Shown: piece after piece, positions 1 to 4,930 of the stretch | Numbering within the stretch: the stretch's first letter is position 1 | Layout of the letters: every line of letters begins with the position of its first letter | Source: Acidobacteriota bacterium | Lineage (GTDB): Bacteria > Actinomycetota > Actinomycetes > Actinomycetales > Micrococcaceae | NCBI GenBank assembly: GCA_019352125.1 | Contig: JABBNV010000101.1 | Location: 1 to 9,039 of the forward strand | Reading direction: 5' to 3' | Length of the DNA: 9,039 bases | Notes under the pieces: model-generated | Seen by the model: only the letters and a program-made list of their open reading frames with translations | Database searches by the model: none | Told to the model about the DNA's origin: nothing | Position numbers and translations under genes: made by a program

Positions 1-15
1 TGACAGAATACTGAC

Positions 16-474
16 ATGAGTCAAGAAGCAGCTGGCGTGCACCTGGCAACATCCCTGGGCTACCTACTCAAGGTAGCCTCGAGCACCCTGCGCCAAGCCA
101 TGGAGGTGGAGTTGCGGCCACTGGGGATGACGGTAACGCACTATTCATGCCTCGAGTTATTGGCCCAGCGGCCAGGGTTATCCAACTCGGAGCTTGCGCG
201 GGGAACATTCGTAACACGGCAGTCCATGAACGTGCTGTTGAAGGCACTGGAGCGGGATGGCTACGTAGTGCGTGCAACGGAGGCGCCGGTGGGGAAGGCT
301 CTCCCCACCCAGCTGACACCAAAGGGCAGGCGAAGCCTTGCTATAGCGAGTGCGGCCGTCCGCTCAGTGGAGGCAAAGATGCTAGCGGCGATGACCTCTG
401 AGGAGAAGTCAGTAGCGTTCACTACCCTGACCCGCATGATCCGCTCCCTGGGCGCGGACGTTCCCGGCTACTAG
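16..474 (+). CDS. MarR-family winged-helix transcriptional regulator
   Basis: A 152-residue protein of typical MarR length. Known MarR proteins bind DNA as dimers, often repressing nearby or own promoters until a small ligand or oxidant releases them. The fold is visible: an N-terminal dimerisation helix (about 10-35), a helix-turn-helix around 56-84 (SNSELA, then TRQSMNVLLKALERDGYV), a wing at about 85-103 (ending LTPKGR) and C-terminal dimerisation helices (about 106-146). The wing carries APVGKALP instead of the usual Asp-Arg-Arg type, as in an actinobacterial subgroup. The only cysteine is C45, so a two-Cys redox switch within one subunit is excluded. The ATG at 16 has no clear Shine-Dalgarno; a GTG at 37 is an alternative, and upstream DNA is cut by the window edge. 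It converges on the nei gene, so it is not in that operon. Its ligand and targets cannot be read here. Confidence 0.9.
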   Translation: MSQEAAGVHLATSLGYLLKVASSTLRQAMEVELRPLGMTVTHYSCLELLAQRPGLSNSELARGTFVTRQSMNVLLKALERDGYVVRATEAPVGKALPTQLTPKGRRSLAIASAAVRSVEAKMLAAMTSEEKSVAFTTLTRMIRSLGADVPGY

Positions 475-506
475 CCCACCGCGAGAAACCCACGCAAACG
501 GACCAG

Positions 507-526
507 ACCCACGGGCACGCCCGGGT
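507..526. terminator. possible hairpin between convergent marR and nei genes
   Basis: In the 97-nt gap between the two convergent genes, CGGG-CACG-CCCG forms a 4-bp GC stem with a 4-nt loop. It extends through a 2-nt bulge to ACC/GGT. No T-tract follows on either strand, so this would be a weak I-shaped terminator at best. It is the only notable structure in the gap. Confidence 0.3.
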
Positions 527-571
527 GATTCGTCCATTTGCATGTGATTAGTGGATCTGCTGCCGCGTGCC

Positions 572-1447
572 CTACTGGCATCCTGGGCACCAGTAGAGTT
601 TCCGCCCGGCAAGTTCGCGCAGGGCAACCAACTCACCGCACCGCATGCATGGCTGGCTGTTGCGCTGGTAGACAAAATGCGGCACTTCAGGATCACCGGT
701 AGTAACTATTTTTCCCCGCCGCACGCCGTCGTTCATGGCCCCTACTGCGTCCTCCCACAAGGAGGCAGCCGCCCCGGAAGGAACAGAACTTCCCAGGGTC
801 GCAGGGTTGAGGCGCTGCCGAAACAACAGCTCCGCTCGGTATATGTTGCCCACGCCGGCCAGGATGTTCTGCTCCATCAACTGCTGCCCCACCGATTTCT
901 TGCTCCGTGTCAGCAACTGTACAAACCGCTCCCGATCCCCCTGCTGATTGATCAGCGGATCAGGTCCCAGCTTCCCGATAACCAACTCTGCTTCGGGAAC
1001 CGTCAGCACTTCACATGCGGTTGGTCCGCGCAGATCCCCCCAGCCATGGTCGGTGACCAATCGAACGCGCACTGCACCGACGGGTTCCGGTGGGCCCACG
1101 TACTCTGTACCAACAATCTGAGAGCCCTCAGCCTCGCCGATCCGCCGCGGAGCACCGATGCTGGATGCGCCGGCGAAGGTCTGATCGCCACCGAAGTCCA
1201 ACGCACCGTAGAGCCCCAAATGCACTCGCAGAACCCGCGTAGCAACACCCGAACAAGTAGCAGCACCGTCCGAGAAGTCCAGAAAGAGCTGTTTACCGTG
1301 GGCCCGGGCGCGGCTCATCACCATGCCGTCCAACAACTCAGCGCCCTGAGCGAATCGCCCCTGTGGGCTGCTAGCGCGCACAGCGGAACCAACAAACACG
1401 TCGGAAAATTGTTGGGCCAGACGGTGGACGGAGTGTCCCTCAGGCAA
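572..1447 (-). CDS. nei: Fpg/Nei-family DNA glycosylase/AP lyase (endonuclease VIII-like)
   Basis: A 291-residue base-excision repair enzyme that would remove oxidised bases and nick the resulting abasic site. The family machinery is complete. The N-terminus is MPEGHSV, giving the catalytic P2 (Schiff-base nucleophile after Met removal) and E3. K52 lies in the HGKQ beta-hairpin. The helix-two-turn-helix spans about 186-215 with N201 in GVGNIYRAE. A C-terminal zinc finger has C267, C270, C287 and C290, with R282 in GRKLYWC. The MPEGH start and overall form fit the actinobacterial Nei2/endonuclease VIII branch better than MutM, which normally begins MPELPEV. The start codon is TTG, fixed by the need for Pro at position 2. 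It lies 2 nt after the rpiB stop codon, so translation is probably coupled. Substrate preference cannot be read from the sequence. Confidence 0.95.
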   Translation of the reverse strand: MPEGHSVHRLAQQFSDVFVGSAVRASSPQGRFAQGAELLDGMVMSRARAHGKQLFLDFSDGAATCSGVATRVLRVHLGLYGALDFGGDQTFAGASSIGAPRRIGEAEGSQIVGTEYVGPPEPVGAVRVRLVTDHGWGDLRGPTACEVLTVPEAELVIGKLGPDPLINQQGDRERFVQLLTRSKKSVGQQLMEQNILAGVGNIYRAELLFRQRLNPATLGSSVPSGAAASLWEDAVGAMNDGVRRGKIVTTGDPEVPHFVYQRNSQPCMRCGELVALRELAGRKLYWCPGCQ

Positions 1448-1449
1448 GG

Positions 1450-1932
1450 CTAGTTAGCTACCTGACCGGTCGTTTCGTACTCGGCGATCTTGCCAATTCG
1501 CCGCACGTGACGCTCCGCGTTGCTGAACGGCTCCGCCAGAAAGGCTTCGATAATTATGGTCGCTTCATCAACCGAGTGCTGCCGCCCGCCCACTGCCACC
1601 ACGTTGGCGTCATTGTGCTCACGGGCCAACTTTGCCGTGTCCAGGTTCCAGGCCAGCGCTGCTCGAATGCCCTTCACCTTGTTGGCCGCGATCTGCTCTC
1701 CGTTGCCGGAACCACCCAGCACAATGCCTAGCGCATCCACCCCGGCAGCTTGATCCGCCACGACGCCCAGAGCTGCGTTGATGCAGAAGGTGGGGTAGTC
1801 ATCCTCCGGGTCATACGAGGTAGGGCCGTGGTCGATCATCTCGTACCCCTTGGTGGACAAGTAGCTAATCAAGTGGGCGCTCAGTTCCAGGCCGGCATGA
1901 TCGGTGGCAATGTGGACGCGCTTGGGGCTCAT
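1450..1932 (-). CDS. rpiB: Ribose-5-phosphate isomerase B
   Basis: A 160-residue RpiB/LacAB-family isomerase that interconverts ribose 5-phosphate and ribulose 5-phosphate in the cytoplasmic non-oxidative pentose phosphate pathway. Visible family features are D11-H12 in IATDHAG, the GGSGNGEQIAANK loop with E79, and AREHNDAN with H105 followed by VGGR. In the actinobacterial (M. tuberculosis-type) enzyme the Glu of this loop acts as catalytic base where E. coli RpiB uses Cys, so this copy is the Glu type. The start is the ATG at 1932, because AGAGGA lies 5 nt upstream. A TTG at 1953 would add seven residues that include the ribosome binding site itself and is unlikely. The gene follows the membrane-protein gene after 40 nt and precedes nei by 2 nt, so the two downstream genes are almost certainly one transcript. 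Confidence 0.97.
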   Translation of the reverse strand: MSPKRVHIATDHAGLELSAHLISYLSTKGYEMIDHGPTSYDPEDDYPTFCINAALGVVADQAAGVDALGIVLGGSGNGEQIAANKVKGIRAALAWNLDTAKLAREHNDANVVAVGGRQHSVDEATIIIEAFLAEPFSNAERHVRRIGKIAEYETTGQVAN

Positions 1933-1937
1933 GATGT

Positions 1938-1943
1938 TCCTCT
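1938..1943 (-). promoter_or_regulatory. Ribosome binding site of rpiB
   Basis: On the minus strand AGAGGA lies 5 nt before the ATG at 1932. It decides in favour of this start over the upstream in-frame TTG at 1953. Confidence 0.8.
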
Positions 1944-1972
1944 TCGAATACAAAAAATGTGTCGTTCCTACC

Positions 1973-2935
1973 CTACAAGTTTGCCTGACCGATAGCGCCG
2001 GAGCGACGGTTCAGCAGATCAGCCAGCTCCTGGGCCCGTGCCTCATTGGGTGCTCCGATCACGTACGCACCGCCGTCGTCCATGCGTACGACGACGGCGG
2101 GCCCGCTTCCGGCGAGGAAACTCGCCTTCGTGCCCTGGCGGCGAATGCCCCACCCGCCATACAACTTTGCCTCAACCACCGCCGCAACTGCGCCCTGCAG
2201 ATGCGCCAGATCAACGCTCAGCACAGGGAAAACACCCGCTAGCCGAACCGTTGCGGTAAACCGATCAGCATCGAGCAACCCGCTCAGGGCTCCGATAGCC
2301 AGAACGGCCAGCAACACTAATACGGCGGAGAGCCATGGGACGAATGGCAGCAACAGTGCCCCCGGCAGCACTCCCACTAGCAAGATCATGACGATCACGG
2401 ATGCGCGGGGTTTGATCCAATAGTTCAGCGAATCCCGCAGCAATTCCGGGTCGAGTTCCGCAGCGAGCGCCTGATCATCCCGTTCATTCCACTGCTCATC
2501 GGGCCGAAAGGTGAAAGCGATCACGAAGCCCATGGCAACAGCGGCCCCACTCCCGGAGGCGAACACCATCGGGTCGATACCGGTCACGGGTGTTGAAGTA
2601 CCCGCTTGGGCCAGAATGCCTGCGGCGAACAGCGAAGCGAGAACCAAGGTGGCGGTAACCGCGAACCCCAACAAAATCCGGCGCAGCAACGGTGACACTG
2701 CCCGCCGCGCGGCCTGCATAGCTATCAAGACGCCCACCAGCACAATGCTCCCCGCGGCAACCGCCAGATACATCACATACGGCACAGGGTTGCCGATCCC
2801 CGCGAGCGCCACGCCATGCGGAACTTCGTTGCGAAAGACGAATCCGGCTATCAGGAAGGCCACCGCCAGGATCACCGGAAAACCGAGCCCAAACCGGAGT
2901 GCCACGGGATCCCACGCGTCCCTAGTCCCCTTCAT
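1973..2935 (-). CDS. Integral membrane protein of unknown function with C-terminal soluble domain
   Basis: A 320-residue protein whose function I do not recognise. Hydrophobic segments suggest six membrane helices at about 13-34, 51-73, 85-111, 121-142, 178-198 and 200-222. A charged stretch lies between the fourth and fifth (about 143-177, containing NERDDQ and DPELLRDSLNYWIKPR). The last 98 residues are soluble and beta-rich looking, with YGGWGIRRQG at 259-268 and a VVRMDDGGAYVIGAP strand-turn-strand at 282-296, then a helix with AQELADLLNR. This ending resembles the PH-like tail seen in actinobacterial DUF1648-type membrane proteins; that link is from memory and tentative. The ATG at 2935 is chosen because AAAGGAAGG precedes it; a GTG at 2980 would extend into the spacer. 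It lies 63 nt after the GGT-like gene and 40 nt before rpiB. Confidence 0.85.
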   Translation of the reverse strand: MKGTRDAWDPVALRFGLGFPVILAVAFLIAGFVFRNEVPHGVALAGIGNPVPYVMYLAVAAGSIVLVGVLIAMQAARRAVSPLLRRILLGFAVTATLVLASLFAAGILAQAGTSTPVTGIDPMVFASGSGAAVAMGFVIAFTFRPDEQWNERDDQALAAELDPELLRDSLNYWIKPRASVIVMILLVGVLPGALLLPFVPWLSAVLVLLAVLAIGALSGLLDADRFTATVRLAGVFPVLSVDLAHLQGAVAAVVEAKLYGGWGIRRQGTKASFLAGSGPAVVVRMDDGGAYVIGAPNEARAQELADLLNRRSGAIGQANL

Positions 2936-2939
2936 GGTG

Positions 2940-2948
2940 CCTTCCTTT
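2940..2948 (-). promoter_or_regulatory. Ribosome binding site of the membrane-protein gene
   Basis: The minus-strand AAAGGAAGG ends 4 nt before the ATG at 2935. It supports this start over the in-frame GTG at 2980. Confidence 0.75.
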
Positions 2949-2998
2949 CTGAGCTTTTGTACTACTGCATCGGCATCCACAAGTGGGTGCCCGTATTG

Positions 2999-4810
2999 CT
3001 ACCTGCTGGCTGCGTAGCCTTGCGCGCCGCGTGGGTTTGCTGCGGCATAGAGGTACTCCCCGTCGCGTCCCACCACACACAATCGTCCCAGTGCCCAGTC
3101 ACCGGCGGTAGTCACTATGTGCCCGCGAGCCCGTAGCCCTGCCACCACATCAGCGGGGAATCTTCCCTCCACAACCATTCCGGCTGGTTCCCACGTCCGC
3201 GGCCAAAACGAACCCACCAACGCTGTGGTGTGCAGCGCTGGCGCGTCGATCGCTTGCTGTGGCGTGTATCCGCCCACCAGAGTCCGCAGCAAATACAGCA
3301 ATTGCCACTGGTCCTGCTGGTCCCCGCCCGGTGAGCCAAGCGCCGCCACCACCTCGGAGCCGCGCGTCACCATGGTAGGCGTAAGCGTGGTTCGAGGCCG
3401 AGCGCCCGGCACCAAGGCGGACGGTGATTGGGGATCCAGCCACATCATCTGCAGCCTGGTACCCAGACAAAAACCAAGTTCCGGAATATGCGGGGAGGAC
3501 TGCAGCCACCCGCCGGATGGCGTGGCCGCCACGAAGTTCCCCCAACGGTCAGCGACGGCTAGATGGCAGGTGTCTCCGCGAGTCTCCCCTGCCAGACTCA
3601 CTGTTGGCTCCCCCACTGAACCTTCGCCCGCTTGGCCATGAGCGGCGTCGAACTCGGTGGCTGTGAGCAGCGGTGGGCGGTACGGCTGATGCCCCGAAAT
3701 TTCACCGGGGCGCCACTGTGAGCTCGCCGCATCGCTAATTTGCGCTCGCCGAGTGGCCGCGTACTCAGGACTCAAGAGAGTGGTCAACAAGGACGACGAC
3801 GGCGAGCGCGCGTCACCGTAGTAGGCGTCACGATCCGCCATGCCGAGTTTCAGGGCCTCCACAATGGTGTGCGCCCCGAGCTCTGTGGATGGATCCAGAT
3901 ACTGATCCTCAAATCCGTCCAGAATGGCCAGCGTTTGGAGCAGCACTGGGCCCTGGCCCCAGGGCCCAGACTTATGAATCTTGTGCCCTCGAAACGTGAG
4001 CGTGACTGCCGGTTCAAAACTTGATTGGAAGGCAGCAAAGTCCTCCGGGGTGATAACCGCCCGGTGTGAAGTCCCATTGGAGTGCCGATGCGAATCTTGC
4101 AGAAACTCAGTTGCAGCATTGGCTACAAATCCGTGCGACCATTCCCGGGCTGCTGCGCGGACGCGCTCTTCGCGGGTAGCACCTGTGGCGGCTCCTATCA
4201 GCCGTTCCAACGTCCGCGCGTAGGCCTCATTGCGCACCGTGTCACCTTCAGTCGGGACTGCGCCCTCAGGTAGCCAGTGTGCGGCAGAACTGGGCCAATG
4301 ATCCGTGAAAAGGTCCTGCACGGCCGTCAAGGTTGCGGACACTCGTGCGCCCAGAGGGTGCCCGTGCCGTGCAAAGTCAATGGCGTACGACAGCACTGCG
4401 GGCAGTTCCCATGTGCCCCGCTGCGCCAGGAGTTCCAGCCACGCTGGGACGGCTCCGGGCACCGCTGCCGCGAGGCCGCCCGCACCTGGCACTCGATCGA
4501 GCTCTTCGGCCAGAAAGTGCTCTATGCTGGCGCCGGCCGGTGCGCTGCCCTGACCCATCAGAATTTCAGGGCTCCTCCCGGCGCTAGCTACCAGAGCGAC
4601 TAGGTCTCCGCCCGGACCGTTGAGGTGTGGCTCCACCACATGCAATACAAAGGCACCCGCCATTGCCGCGTCAAAGGCGTTACCGCCGCCCTCCAGCACT
4701 GCCTGGGCAGACGCCGTCGCCAGCCAATGTGTGGACGAGACCCCGGAAAACCTGCCCAACAGGGTGGGTCGTGTAGTGAAGTCTGGCGGGGCAACGAATA
4801 CGGAATCCAT
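2999..4810 (-). CDS. Gamma-glutamyltransferase-like Ntn-hydrolase, non-canonical substrate pocket
   Basis: A 603-residue member of the GGT superfamily, whose precursors self-cleave before a threonine that becomes the nucleophile. The fold signatures are GGGNAFDAAMAGAF (41-54), NGPGGD (64-69), the cleavage site GDTCHLAVAD with T414, RPRTTLTP, the oxyanion GSPGGD and the C-terminal AANPRG. Cleavage at T414 would give a 190-residue small subunit, the size seen in E. coli GGT. There is no signal peptide, unlike periplasmic E. coli GGT, so it is probably cytoplasmic. The arginine that binds the glutamyl carboxylate in E. coli (R114, in D-F-R-E) aligns by eye with Q87 in GQGSAP, and the aspartate binding the amino group (D433) is not in the expected QMMW stretch. 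It is probably an amidohydrolase or acylase-like relative rather than a glutathione-cleaving GGT. First gene of the minus-strand run, divergent from pepN. Confidence 0.9.
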   Translation of the reverse strand: MDSVFVAPPDFTTRPTLLGRFSGVSSTHWLATASAQAVLEGGGNAFDAAMAGAFVLHVVEPHLNGPGGDLVALVASAGRSPEILMGQGSAPAGASIEHFLAEELDRVPGAGGLAAAVPGAVPAWLELLAQRGTWELPAVLSYAIDFARHGHPLGARVSATLTAVQDLFTDHWPSSAAHWLPEGAVPTEGDTVRNEAYARTLERLIGAATGATREERVRAAAREWSHGFVANAATEFLQDSHRHSNGTSHRAVITPEDFAAFQSSFEPAVTLTFRGHKIHKSGPWGQGPVLLQTLAILDGFEDQYLDPSTELGAHTIVEALKLGMADRDAYYGDARSPSSSLLTTLLSPEYAATRRAQISDAASSQWRPGEISGHQPYRPPLLTATEFDAAHGQAGEGSVGEPTVSLAGETRGDTCHLAVADRWGNFVAATPSGGWLQSSPHIPELGFCLGTRLQMMWLDPQSPSALVPGARPRTTLTPTMVTRGSEVVAALGSPGGDQQDQWQLLYLLRTLVGGYTPQQAIDAPALHTTALVGSFWPRTWEPAGMVVEGRFPADVVAGLRARGHIVTTAGDWALGRLCVVGRDGEYLYAAANPRGAQGYAASR

Positions 4811-4816
4811 TAATCC

Positions 4817-4842
4817 AGCCTATGCCGCCACGGACTTGTCAA
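4817..4842 (-). promoter_or_regulatory. Candidate promoter of the GGT-like gene
   Basis: On the minus strand a TAGGCT (4822 to 4817) fits the TAnnnT -10 pattern and lies exactly 6 nt before the ATG. The mRNA could therefore start at or next to the A of the start codon, and no convincing Shine-Dalgarno is present. A perfect TTGACA (4842 to 4837) lies upstream, but the 14-nt spacer is too short for a standard -35, so that pairing is doubtful. Confidence 0.45.
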
Positions 4843-4866
4843 CGGCCGCAATTGTGAAAGAATAAT
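4836..4866 (+). promoter_or_regulatory. Candidate pepN promoter
   Basis: TTGTCA (4836-4841, five of six matches to TTGACA) and AATAAT (4861-4866, five of six to TATAAT) are separated by 19 nt. The spacer is longer than ideal. Transcription would start near 4873 and give a leader of about 58 nt containing the GGAGG. The -10 lies at the centre of the inverted repeat 4851-4874. Confidence 0.4.
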
Positions 4867-4874
4867 TTCACAAT
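4851..4874. promoter_or_regulatory. Perfect 9-bp inverted repeat, candidate operator in the divergent region
   Basis: ATTGTGAAA (4851-4859) and its exact reverse complement TTTCACAAT (4866-4874) flank the 6-nt spacer GAATAA. This AT-rich island stands out in GC-rich surroundings. It overlaps the candidate pepN -10 and lies about 41-64 nt upstream of the GGT-like start codon, so one dimeric regulator could act on both genes. The weak AT-rich stem argues against a terminator. The half-site spacing fits neither CRP/GlxR (TGTGA-N6-TCACA) nor the usual Rex site (TTGTGAA-N4-TTCACAA). The regulator is unknown. Confidence 0.65.
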
Positions 4875-4917
4875 GTCGTGGGGCAGTTGGCCGCCGGCAC
4901 ATTTTCAGCAACCACCC

Positions 4918-4922
4918 GGAGG
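4918..4922 (+). promoter_or_regulatory. Ribosome binding site of pepN
   Basis: GGAGG sits 8 nt before the GTG at 4931 and fixes that non-ATG start. Confidence 0.85.
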
Positions 4923-4930
4923 TTCTCCAC

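Noticed and set aside
1..16. TGACA direct repeats and CAGAATACTG partial palindrome just before marR as an autoregulatory site.
   Set aside because: Very short, imperfect and cut by the window edge.
551..1453. A 300-codon open frame on the plus strand covering the whole nei gene.
   Set aside because: It is antisense to a gene with complete catalytic motifs, begins with GTG, has no recognisable protein features and is the usual shadow frame of GC-rich coding DNA.
1933..1979. Internal promoter for rpiB (TAGGGT or TTGTAT boxes in the 40-nt gap).
   Set aside because: No pair of boxes has a good match and acceptable spacing; the short gap fits co-transcription better.
2936..2998. Promoter in the 63-nt gap upstream of the membrane-protein gene (TTGTGG with TAGTAC).
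   Set aside because: The spacer is only 12 nt and the boxes are weak, so it is not supportable from sequence.
2511..3017. Plus-strand open frame of 168 codons opposite the membrane-protein gene.
   Set aside because: Low-complexity Ala/Thr/Pro/Asn-rich translation typical of an antisense shadow, with no ribosome binding site or family resemblance.
4849..4874. Resemblance of the AATTGTGA...TTTCACA sequence to the E. coli lac operator region.
   Set aside because: The match is partial, the half-site spacing differs, and no lac-type genes are present. It is best treated as coincidence.
4851..4874. Assignment of the palindrome to CRP/GlxR or Rex.
   Set aside because: The half-sites look similar, but the spacing is N10 between TGTGA/TCACA and N8 between TTGTGAA/TTCACAA, wrong for both.
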